This document shows positions 16,324 through 22,249 of a DNA stretch of 22,249 bases, piece by piece (position 1 is the stretch's first letter; each line of letters opens with the position of its first letter). The notes below the pieces were generated by a model, which was given only the letters and a program-made list of their open reading frames with translations, had not been told where the DNA came from and searched no databases. The translations under genes were made by a program, and so were the position numbers. The DNA is from Bacteroidota bacterium (GTDB lineage Bacteria > Bacteroidota > Bacteroidia > Bacteroidales > JADFUO01), in assembly GCA_030614305.1 (NCBI GenBank), contig JAUWKH010000004.1, forward strand, positions 1 through 22,249, given 5' to 3'.

Positions 16324-17462
16324 AAGAGTATTATTTCCTTACAAATAAATTCAGATGCTTTTCCATTGCCGAAAATTGGTGGGAATAAAATTTTATTGGA
16401 TTTTTTGAAATGTTCATAAGCGTTTAATATCCTTGTTTCATCTGCATCTGCAATAATAGCTGCTTTATTTTCAACTATTTCTTTCCATTCGGTTTCAGAA
16501 CGCATGATAATGCAGGGCTTCTGAAAAAAATAGGCTTCTTTTTGAACTCCACCCGAATCGGTAAAAATCATTTCAGTATTTTTTTCAAGTACAATCATAT
16601 CAAGAAATGAAACCGGTGAAATAATTTTTATCAACGGATTGTTTTTGATTGCCTGATAAAGCCCTGTTCTTAGATTATTTCTTAATAATTTGGATGTTCT
16701 TGGATGAATAGGTAAAACAATATTGATATTTTGGCTTTCTGCAATATTTTTTAATGCGGAAAAAATTGCATTTAATCGTTCAGGATTGTCTGTGTTATTA
16801 TCGCGATGAATAGTTGTAAGAATAAATTTTCCGGGTGATAAATTCAATTGTTTCAGAATACCTGATTTTTTTTCAGCGACCTCTGAAAAATAAATACTAT
16901 TATCAAGCATCACATCACCACAATGATAAATTCGCGGATTGTCAATAGTGTAAGGAGGTTTTGTGTCGGGGTCAAATCCCTCACGGATTAAATTATTAAA
17001 TCCGGTAAGAGTAGGGGAGAACAGCAGGGTTGAAGCATGGTCGCATACGATACGGTTGATTTCTTCAGGCATTTTTTTGTTGAATGAACGCAAGCCTGCT
17101 TCAATATGAAAAACAGGGATATGGATCTTTGCTGCTGCAACTGCACCTGCAAGTGTGGAATTTGTATCACCGTAAAGAATGATTGAATGGGGTTTTTCAT
17201 TTAGCAGAATTTTTTCAATTCCTTCAATCATCAGGGCAGTTTGCTTGCCATGACTTGCCGAGCCGATGTTTAAATTATAATCGGGTTTAGGAATTTCAAG
17301 TTCATCAAAAAATATTTTTGACATGTTTATGTCATAGTGTTGTCCTGTATGAACAATAATTTCACTGATCCGGTTAGAGAAATTATTTCTGATAGCCCTG
17401 CTTATTGCTGCGGCTTTTATTATTTGCGGACGTGCACCGATTATTGTTATTATCTTAATCAT
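16320..17462 (-). CDS. wecB: UDP-N-acetylglucosamine 2-epimerase (non-hydrolysing)
   Basis: This cytoplasmic enzyme interconverts UDP-GlcNAc and UDP-ManNAc for surface polysaccharide synthesis. The 380-aa length is usual. Seen: IIGARPQIIKAAAI at 8-20, VHTGQHYDINMSKIFFDELEIP, LYGDTNSTLAGAVAAAKIHIPVFHIEAGLRSFN with MPEEINR after it, TTIHRDNNTDNPERL, LPIHPRT, and TDSGGVQKEAYFFQKPCIIMR with SETEW. All key catalytic segments are present. The start is ATG at 17462, only 8 nt after the radC stop, so it is probably expressed with radC. Its stop overlaps the ATG of the decayed gene downstream. No other polysaccharide genes are next to it. Confidence 0.95.
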   Translation of the reverse strand: MIKIITIIGARPQIIKAAAISRAIRNNFSNRISEIIVHTGQHYDINMSKIFFDELEIPKPDYNLNIGSASHGKQTALMIEGIEKILLNEKPHSIILYGDTNSTLAGAVAAAKIHIPVFHIEAGLRSFNKKMPEEINRIVCDHASTLLFSPTLTGFNNLIREGFDPDTKPPYTIDNPRIYHCGDVMLDNSIYFSEVAEKKSGILKQLNLSPGKFILTTIHRDNNTDNPERLNAIFSALKNIAESQNINIVLPIHPRTSKLLRNNLRTGLYQAIKNNPLIKIISPVSFLDMIVLEKNTEMIFTDSGGVQKEAYFFQKPCIIMRSETEWKEIVENKAAIIADADETRILNAYEHFKKSNKILFPPIFGNGKASEFICKEIILL

Positions 17463-17470
17463 ATAATTAA

Positions 17471-18169
17471 TTATAGCATATTTTCATCGGCAAAGCTATA
17501 ATATTTTTCGTCACCAATAATTACATGGTCAAGAACACTGATGTCAAGCAATTTTCCTGCATCAACAAGTTTTTTTGTAAGTTTTAAATCAGAGTCGCTT
17601 GGTTGTATGTTTCCCGATGGATGATTATGACTGAGAATTATTGAGGAGGCATTATTTTCCAGAGCCAGCTTGAAAATTTTTTTCGGGTCAGCTACCGTAC
17701 CTGAAATACCGCCTTCGCTAATGTTGATCTTTTTGATAATTTTATTAGCCTTGTTTAAGAGTAACATCCAGAATTCTTCGTATTGTGAGTCAGATAAAAT
17801 ACCTTGAAACACTTCAAAGGCATCGCGACTGCTTATTATTTTTCCTTTTTCAAGAACGTCTTCGCTTCTTCTGCGTTTACCGAGTTCAAGAGCAGCAATT
17901 ATACTTATTGCCTTTGCCTGGCCTATTCCTTTAAACTTCATCAGGTCGATTACAGAAAGTTTTGAGAGTTCTATAAGGTTATCGTTTGAAGAATTTAAGA
18001 TTTTTTTTGCAAGGTCAACTGCAGATAACTCCCTGCTGCCCGAACCAAGAAGAATAGCAATAAGTTCGGCATTACTCAAAGAATGTTTGCCTTTTATTAA
18101 AAGTTTTTCCCTGGGACGGTCATCTTCCGCCCAGTTTTTTATTGTTGTTTTTTCTTTGTATTCGGTCAT
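17471..18169 (-). CDS. radC: RadC-family JAB/MPN domain protein
   Basis: This 232-aa protein is of the RadC family, whose precise role is unsettled despite the name DNA repair protein. The N-terminal part holds a helix-hairpin-helix segment (FKGIGQAKA, 79-87). The C-terminal JAMM metalloprotease-like domain has E131/E132, H181, H183 and D194 in HNHPSGNIQPSDSD, a complete metal-binding set. The end (LDHVIIGDEKYYSFADENML) is typical. The start is ATG at 18169. It is the first gene of radC-wecB, and no promoter consensus was found upstream. Confidence 0.95.
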   Translation of the reverse strand: MTEYKEKTTIKNWAEDDRPREKLLIKGKHSLSNAELIAILLGSGSRELSAVDLAKKILNSSNDNLIELSKLSVIDLMKFKGIGQAKAISIIAALELGKRRRSEDVLEKGKIISSRDAFEVFQGILSDSQYEEFWMLLLNKANKIIKKINISEGGISGTVADPKKIFKLALENNASSIILSHNHPSGNIQPSDSDLKLTKKLVDAGKLLDISVLDHVIIGDEKYYSFADENML

Positions 18170-18267
18170 AAATATTTAGATAAGTGTAAAATTGAGAGAT
18201 TAATTCAGGATTTAGTCTTTTTAGTTTATGAATTAATCGGGCTAAGATAAGAAAATAAATATAATTG

Positions 18268-18302
18268 TACTCATCCGATGACTTCAAGTCATCGGATGAG
18301 TA
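18268..18302. repeat. 35-bp near-perfect palindrome (17-bp arms)
   Basis: The arms tactcatccgatgactt and its exact reverse complement are separated by one central base. It lies between radC and the rpsT terminator. The strong symmetry and lack of a T-run suggest a dispersed extragenic palindrome or an operator, not a terminator. Confidence 0.7.
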
Positions 18303-18339
18303 TGTATAGTTTGCAGACCTTCAATTAGTTAACCATAAA

Positions 18340-18370
18340 AAAGGTCTCTCCTGTAATAGAAGAGACCTTT
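18340..18370 (-). terminator. Rho-independent terminator of rpsT
   Basis: A 10-bp stem, aaaggtctct / agagaccttt, has an 11-nt loop. On the minus strand it is followed by a run of six T, 20 nt after the rpsT stop codon. Confidence 0.85.
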
Positions 18371-18389
18371 AAAAAACCTTTAATACTTT

Positions 18390-18641
18390 TTATAATGAAC
18401 TAACTTGCTTAGTCAATTTTGATTTTAAGTTTCCTGCTTTGTTTTTGTGGATTATTGATTTTTTTACCAATTTATCAATTATTGAACAAATTTCAGGGAG
18501 TTTTTCAGTGGCTTCTTTTTTATCTTTTATTGCTCTGAAATTTTTTAATGCATTACGCATGGTTTTTGCGTGAAACCTGTTGCGTAATCTTCTCTCATAG
18601 CTTGATCTAATTCTTTTTATTGCGGATTTATGAGTTGCCAT
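18390..18641 (-). CDS. rpsT: 30S ribosomal protein bS20
   Basis: bS20 of 83 aa is a small, lysine/arginine-rich helical protein that binds 16S rRNA early in assembly. The opening (MATHKSAIKRIRSSYERRLRNRFHAK) and the C-terminal KSIIHKNKAGNLKSKLTKQVSSL are diagnostic. It is monocistronic: its own -7 box lies about 40 nt upstream and a strong terminator follows. The start is ATG at 18641, with no Shine-Dalgarno. Confidence 0.97.
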   Translation of the reverse strand: MATHKSAIKRIRSSYERRLRNRFHAKTMRNALKNFRAIKDKKEATEKLPEICSIIDKLVKKSIIHKNKAGNLKSKLTKQVSSL

Positions 18642-18681
18642 ATTTATTCAGATGTTTTTTATTTTCTTAAATTTCGGGGTG

Positions 18682-18689
18682 CAAAATTA
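18682..18689 (-). promoter_or_regulatory. -7 element of the rpsT promoter
   Basis: TAATTTTG on the minus strand is followed by GCACCCC, as at rpsF and tRNA-Glu. The -33 position, 19 nt upstream, reads TTTT rather than TTTG. Confidence 0.5.
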
Positions 18690-18851
18690 ACTAAATATCT
18701 GATATAAAAAAACTATTACTTAAAATATTTATGATTAGATAATAATATTCATATCCCATGTTCCCGGTTTTACTATTTCAAATTCCAGGATATATTCATA
18801 TATTTGAGTATTTAACTTATTTGGGGCAGTGAATTTTATACTTCCTTTAAA

Positions 18852-19136
18852 TTAAAACTGATAGTCACAGGCTTGCCAAAGCTTTTCTTCTTCTTCTTCG
18901 GTAATTTTTGCAGCTTCCTCAGGTGTATATTTTTCTGATGTTTTTTTAAATATACAATCGCAAGTGCTCTCGGCTTCACCATTGGGAATGTTGTTTTCCT
19001 GCATTAGCTGCATACATCCTTTTTTCCATTTGGCTTCTTGCTCTTTGCTCCATGTATCGGATTTAGAATTATCATTACAGGCTGCAATAACAAATAAAAA
19101 GCCTATACTTAGCATTAAGAATTTAATTTTTTTCAT
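18852..19136 (-). CDS. Small cysteine-containing lipoprotein, unknown function
   Basis: This 94-aa lipoprotein has the signal MKKIKFLMLSIGFLFVIAAC with lipobox and C20. The mature part starts with WSKEQEAKWKKGC and carries four further cysteines (KKGC, STCDC, WQAC near the end). Their layout resembles small Bacteroidota lipoproteins that have a W...C...C-x-C pattern and a KYxxEEA helix. An upstream in-frame start at 19232 would add 32 residues in front of a complete signal peptide and would place the start beyond the promoter, so ATG at 19136 is chosen. A consensus promoter lies 28-58 nt upstream. Role unknown; disulphide formation or metal binding are possible. Confidence 0.75.
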   Translation of the reverse strand: MKKIKFLMLSIGFLFVIAACNDNSKSDTWSKEQEAKWKKGCMQLMQENNIPNGEAESTCDCIFKKTSEKYTPEEAAKITEEEEEKLWQACDYQF

Positions 19137-19163
19137 TTTAATCTGGTTTTTATTATTAAATAG

Positions 19164-19194
19164 CAAAAGTAAACGTAAAACATCAAACGTCAAA
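19164..19194 (-). promoter_or_regulatory. Promoter of the small lipoprotein gene
   Basis: On the minus strand TTTG (19191-19194), 19 nt, then TACTTTTG (19164-19171) match the Bacteroidota consensus exactly. It predicts a leader of about 20 nt and fixes the start at 19136. Confidence 0.65.
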
Positions 19195-19232
19195 CAAATT
19201 AACATTATTGTTTTTGCAATAAGTGCATTCAC

Positions 19233-19701
19233 TCAAGAAAACAATTAAGTTTATAAAGGAAGTAATTTCAGAAATCTCACAGGTCAGTATCAAATGAGAC
19301 ATAGCTCGTATTTTCTTTTGCATGCCTTGTCGGCAGACAGGTCTGGTGAACCGACGAGACCTGTATCTTGAAAGCTTTCAAAAGGTAAACCTTAAACTTT
19401 AGTAGAAATATTTATTATTCTAAATTGTTTCTATGATTGAATTTTACAATGGGAAAATTATGCAAATAAATAAAATTATAAATTTTTATAGTAATGGCCG
19501 ATTTGTATCCGGCAATGAACGAAAATAATTAATTTTGGTCAGGGTAAAATTGGGATTGGTTGTCGGTTTATTTTGGTTGGTTTGGTTGGTTCGGTCGGTT
19601 TACACGCAGAGACGCACGGCCGTGCGTCTCTATAATCATACCATACAAATCACCCGTTTTATGCAGAACCATCCATTCTATATAAACCGTAACCAAAACA
19701 A
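19233..19701. other. Non-coding stretch with several repeats
   Basis: About 470 bases without a supported gene. It holds a hairpin (acaggtct 19337-19344 with agacctgt 19357-19364), a G/T-rich tract with GGTTGG units (about 19553-19600) and the 24-bp palindrome at 19608-19631. A 31-codon ATG frame (19433-19528) is present but has no support as a gene. Confidence 0.6.
19608..19631. repeat. 24-bp perfect palindrome, GC-rich dispersed-repeat type
   Basis: The 12-base half agagacgcacgg is followed directly by its exact reverse complement. Its high GC content contrasts with the AT-rich surroundings. Similar gagacgcacggccgtgcgtctc palindromes are, to my knowledge, scattered in Bacteroidota and cyanobacterial intergenic regions. 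It is not followed by a T-run. Confidence 0.7.
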
Positions 19702-19736
19702 AAACCCCTCGTAACTAATTTAATTACAAGGGGTTT
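19702..19736 (-). terminator. Terminator of tRNA-Glu
   Basis: A 13-bp stem with one mismatch (aaacccct-c-gtaa / ttac-a-aggggttt) and a 9-nt loop begins 12 nt after the tRNA 3' end. On the minus strand it is followed by a T-rich run (TTTTTGTTTTGG). Confidence 0.8.
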
Positions 19737-19748
19737 ATTTTCTTTTTG

Positions 19749-19822
19749 TAGTCCGTACGGGATTCGAACCCGTGTTACCAGGATGAAAACCTGGCGTCCT
19801 GACCTGGCTAGACGAACGGACC
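19749..19822 (-). tRNA. tRNA-Glu (anticodon UUC)
   Basis: The minus strand folds as a full cloverleaf. The acceptor stem is GGTCCGT/ACGGACT, with a G-U first pair. The anticodon stem CCAGG/CCTGG has loop TTTTCAT, giving anticodon TTC. The T arm is CGGG-TTCGAAT-CCCG. The discriminator base is A, and CCA is not encoded. It has its own promoter and terminator. Confidence 0.96.
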
Positions 19823-19839
19823 ATTTTATTTTGGGAGTG

Positions 19840-19869
19840 CAAAAATATAACTTTTTTTTAAATCTCAAA
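19840..19869 (-). promoter_or_regulatory. Promoter of tRNA-Glu
   Basis: On the minus strand TTTG (19866-19869), 18 nt, then TATTTTTG (19840-19847) are followed by CACTCCC. It lies 18 nt before the mature tRNA 5' end. Confidence 0.6.
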
Positions 19870-19913
19870 TATTCTTTATAAAAAAAAATAAATTTTTTAG
19901 AATTAAAAATAAT

Positions 19914-20606
19914 TCAACCAATCTCCTCTTCGTCTGCCTGAAATTTAAAACCGAGTCTTTTACCTGTTTTAATTGTCATTGTATCAAGTGTGCTGAGAAA
20001 TTCATTTACACTTACTTCTTTTACTCTTTCGTAGGGCGGAGTTAACAAATCAAAATTTATAGTGTACCTGATAGCTGATTCAACAATTTTTTTTGCAGCC
20101 TTTTTATCCATAACGGAACTTACAAAATTGTTATAAAGCAGTCCTATTTCTCTTTTACCTTCAATAAAATAATGCATATCCTGATTAACAAAAATCCTGC
20201 CAATCATGTATCCAATATCATTTATTCTTCTGTATTTGAATGAATCTCCAAGAAAATTATAAATATTTATAACGCCACAATATGAGCGGGTAATATCTTC
20301 TTTAACATAAGATGTTCGCATTACAAAATGATCTCTCGGAAATTCAAAGACATTAGTATGCATCATAAAAATCAAAATATCACCGCCAAATTTTAATTCT
20401 ATTTCAAACTCGCCCTTGTTCTTAAATTCAAATGGGATGTTTTCATTTGTATGTTTAATTTTTTTATGAAAATCAGCAACAATGTTTTTAATTACTGATT
20501 TGAACAGTTTGAATGTGTTAAAAGTATTGTTGTAAACATCATGCTTAAGTGTAGCTTTATATATCAAAGCATCAAAAAGTTCGGGTTTATTGTTTGGATT
20601 TTTCAC
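19914..20606 (-). CDS. Conserved Bacteroidota protein of unknown function
   Basis: This 230-aa soluble protein has no signal peptide or membrane segment. It starts with a helical region (about 1-60). A beta-rich middle follows with FGGDILIFMMHTNVFEFPRDH and SYCGVINIYNFLGDSFKYRRINDIGYMIGRIFVN. The C-terminal helical part contains IRYTINFDLLTPPYERVKEVSV, and the protein closes with KTGKRLGFKF and an acidic end. I recall closely similar hypothetical proteins across Bacteroidota but no assigned function. The start is GTG at 20606; an in-frame stop lies just upstream and no ATG is available. It is transcribed towards tRNA-Glu; no promoter consensus was found. Confidence 0.8.
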   Translation of the reverse strand: MKNPNNKPELFDALIYKATLKHDVYNNTFNTFKLFKSVIKNIVADFHKKIKHTNENIPFEFKNKGEFEIELKFGGDILIFMMHTNVFEFPRDHFVMRTSYVKEDITRSYCGVINIYNFLGDSFKYRRINDIGYMIGRIFVNQDMHYFIEGKREIGLLYNNFVSSVMDKKAAKKIVESAIRYTINFDLLTPPYERVKEVSVNEFLSTLDTMTIKTGKRLGFKFQADEEEIG

Positions 20607-20680
20607 CTGTTTATATTTTAGTAGTTAATACATTTTCTGATACCTGGTCTTTTATTATGAGATTTTTTTGATAATTCCTA

Positions 20681-20718
20681 CCACCCCTAACCCCTCCTAA
20701 TCATATGAGGGGAAGGTG
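20681..20718. repeat. CCCCTAACCCCTC...GAGGGG intergenic hairpin repeat
   Basis: cccctc (20691-20696) pairs with gagggg (20707-20712) around a 10-nt loop, flanked by a second short pairing (cacc / ggtg). The ccacccctaacccctcc wording is common in Bacteroidota intergenic repeats. A run of tttctaatttccagtttctaattt (two near-copies) follows at about 20730-20752. Confidence 0.5.
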
Positions 20719-20835
20719 TTTCGCATAATTTCTAATTTCCAGTTTCTAATTTAATAACATAATCAACCCCTTGCCTGCCCTGTAATAAAATGTACAAGGT
20801 TTGTCAAAATTTACCTATCATGGATGTTTCCAATA

Positions 20836-21606
20836 TTATTCAAAAGTAAAGGAAAGTTGGAAAATTTTTGAGTTTAGACTTTCAATGCAATCAGTATAAA
20901 TATTATCTTCTCTTTGTAATAGATCAACAATACCATAAGACATTTTTAACTCGGTACCGAACTTAAAAAACCCGGTGTAAAAATCAAAGCCAACGCCAAT
21001 TTCAAACAGAAAGTCGTTTTTCTTTAATTTAAGATAGGTTTCGCCGGTATCATCTTTTTTCTTTTTATTGGCTGCAAGATCAATATTATATTTTATACCT
21101 CCCAGCACATATGCTCTTATGTTGTTAAGTCTTTTTGATTTGTATTTTATCTGAAGAGGCAGGCCAACATAAGTTGAAGTGATGTTTTTTTGAATGTCAA
21201 CAAGGGTTGGTTCACCGTTTTTATAACGCATGATTGTATAATTCATATATCTTTCGCCAAATGCAAGAGAAGGAATAAACCGCAGATTAAGATATTTTCC
21301 GAGTCGCAGGTCTGAAACTATACCTATTGTAAATCCAAGTGAAGGGTCGGAATTAACCTGGAATAATCGTGATGAATCTGCAAAAATGTCAGGTGATTGT
21401 GATTGGTCAAATATTATGTCGGAAAACCCGGGTTTTGTCTTTACAGTAAAAAACATTTGGTTGGCAGCAAGTATAAAGCCGAAATGTTTTATTCTCAAAT
21501 CGTACTTGGGTAGGTTTTTAACCTTGTTAGCCTGAGCATAAGTTTTTCCCGTGTTGATCACAAGAAAAATTATTATGCTGATTATTATAATTCTAAAAAA
21601 TTTCAA
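20836..21606 (-). CDS. porT: PorT-like outer-membrane protein, type IX secretion
   Basis: This 256-aa protein has an N-terminal signal peptide (about 1-25, ending TYA before QA). The body is a predicted beta-barrel with the PorT pattern: HFGFILAANQMFFTVK near the start, SDLRLGKYLNLRFIPSLAFGERYMNYT in the middle, STYVGLPLQIKYKSKRLNNIRAYVLGGIKY, then LFEIGVGFDFYTGFFKFGTELKMSYGI. PorT is needed for type IX secretion in Porphyromonas and relatives. The only start compatible with the signal peptide is TTG at 21606, directly after an in-frame stop. No other T9SS gene is in the window, so the assignment rests on sequence pattern; a generic PorT-family barrel remains possible. Confidence 0.7.
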   Translation of the reverse strand: MKFFRIIIISIIIFLVINTGKTYAQANKVKNLPKYDLRIKHFGFILAANQMFFTVKTKPGFSDIIFDQSQSPDIFADSSRLFQVNSDPSLGFTIGIVSDLRLGKYLNLRFIPSLAFGERYMNYTIMRYKNGEPTLVDIQKNITSTYVGLPLQIKYKSKRLNNIRAYVLGGIKYNIDLAANKKKKDDTGETYLKLKKNDFLFEIGVGFDFYTGFFKFGTELKMSYGIVDLLQREDNIYTDCIESLNSKIFQLSFTFE

Positions 21607-21681
21607 TTATTTAAATTTAATTATTTTGTTGATAACGAGTTATTGCTTTTTTTATTTTTCAGTATTTGAAATTTGAACAGA

Positions 21682-21689
21682 CAAAATTA
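21682..21689 (-). promoter_or_regulatory. Candidate -7 element of porT
   Basis: TAATTTTG on the minus strand lies about 76 nt before the TTG start, in the gap after the upstream gene's stop. No -33 TTTG box is seen at the right distance. Confidence 0.3.
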
Positions 21690-21695
21690 AAATTT

Positions 21696-22190
21696 TTATT
21701 GTGATGTTTGTTTTTCATTATTTATTTTTTTAAAAATTTTCAGATTGCCGTTTTCCGAAACTTCAAATTTCCAGTTTTCGGTGTTCAATCCTAAAAAATA
21801 TCTTGAAATAATATAAAATCCTTCATCATAAGTATTTGTTTTTGTTATTTTTTTACTTTCCAAATCAATTTTATAAAATTTAAAACCATCAATAGCAACA
21901 TATAAAAAATCGTCCTCAAAGTGCAGTGTTCCGAATTCGTCATAAACTTTTTTAATCTCATAAAAGTTTTCTTTTAAAAATTCATCGCCTATTAATATGT
22001 AAATTTGTACTATTTTGTTATAAAAGTTCAGAGCTAAAATACCTTTATTAAAGGCAATATCATAAATGCTGTCGGGATAGATTTCAATAGTTTGAAAAGT
22101 TTTCCAATCATCATCCTGTGAAAATAAATGATTACTTAAAAGGAGTAAAAAAATCAACAGGTATAGTCGTTTATATATAACTGCTAACAT
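21696..22190 (-). CDS. Secreted hypothetical protein
   Basis: This 164-aa protein has a signal peptide (MLAVIYKRLYLLIFLLLLSNHLFS then QDDDW). The mature part is made of short beta-like repeats (IEIYPDSIYDIAFNKGILALNFY, FGTLHFEDDFLYVAIDGFKFYKIDL, NWKFEVSENGNLKIFKKI) that recall one or two blades of a beta-propeller or WD/YVTN-like fold. The start is ATG at 22190; an in-frame TTG at 22226 would only add a 12-residue hydrophilic extension before the signal. Function is unknown. The gene lies 89 nt upstream of porT on the same strand. Confidence 0.65.
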   Translation of the reverse strand: MLAVIYKRLYLLIFLLLLSNHLFSQDDDWKTFQTIEIYPDSIYDIAFNKGILALNFYNKIVQIYILIGDEFLKENFYEIKKVYDEFGTLHFEDDFLYVAIDGFKFYKIDLESKKITKTNTYDEGFYIISRYFLGLNTENWKFEVSENGNLKIFKKINNEKQTSQ

Positions 22191-22249
22191 ATTGTTCTTA
22201 TGCGCTTTGGTTTGTTTTTTATTCAAAATAACAAATTATTATGGACGAA

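Noticed and set aside
18964..19248. 94-codon plus-strand frame opposite the small lipoprotein
   Set aside because: The minus-strand lipoprotein has a signal peptide and an exact promoter; this is its shadow.
19433..19528. 31-codon ATG frame MIEFYNGKIM...
   Set aside because: No promoter, start context or recognisable motif; chance in AT-rich intergenic sequence is likely.
19659..19868. 69-codon minus-strand frame over tRNA-Glu
   Set aside because: It covers the tRNA and its terminator; not a protein gene.

Overview
The window comes from an AT-rich member of the Bacteroidota, probably near Bacteroidales. Support for this includes promoters of the form TTTG-N19-TAnnTTTG, an almost complete lack of Shine-Dalgarno sites, a PorT homologue (type IX secretion), many lipoproteins and small outer-membrane barrels of Bacteroidota type, and the rpsF-rpsR-rplI cluster. 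No phage or plasmid genes are visible; this looks like chromosome with a few repeat elements and one decayed gene.

Region 1-3543: the 3' part of priA (+) converges on a POT/PTR2 peptide transporter (-), with a shared hairpin between them. A near-perfect Bacteroidota promoter drives the transporter, and a 12-bp inverted repeat lies in the divergent gap before nqrA.

Region 3544-11774: a complete Na+-translocating NADH:quinone oxidoreductase operon, nqrA-B-C-D-E-F, followed on the same strand by an outer-membrane-type protein gene and apbE. ApbE is the flavin transferase that attaches FMN to the SGxT threonines seen in NqrB and NqrC. A convergent 77-aa membrane protein with four cysteines (C...CxC...C) looks like a divergent NqrM, the iron-delivery factor for NqrD/NqrE. 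The locus would therefore hold the pump and both of its known maturation factors.

Region 11775-13859: a ~500-bp imperfect palindrome with 26-bp terminal inverted repeats (a MITE-like candidate) sits between two divergent promoters. It is followed by a lipoprotein metallophosphatase and a small barrel protein.

Region 13860-18641 (all -): rpsT stands alone with its own terminator. Next come radC, wecB and a decayed DUF5686/carboxypeptidase-regulatory-like gene fragment, then rpsF-rpsR-rplI and a SpoU-type rRNA methyltransferase. rplI carries a perfect 8-nt Shine-Dalgarno overlapping the rpsR stop. This is striking in a phylum whose ribosomes hide the anti-SD using bS6, bS18 and bS21, two of which are encoded just upstream.

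Region 18642-22249 (all -): a small Cys-containing lipoprotein, a repeat-rich intergenic stretch (24-bp palindrome, G-quadruplex-like tract), tRNA-Glu(UUC) with promoter and terminator, a conserved hypothetical protein, PorT, and a secreted hypothetical protein. No wholly new multi-gene system is evident. The most interesting signals are the rplI Shine-Dalgarno, the NqrM candidate, the long inverted-repeat element, and a shared TTTTGCACYCC start-region motif at three translation-related promoters.
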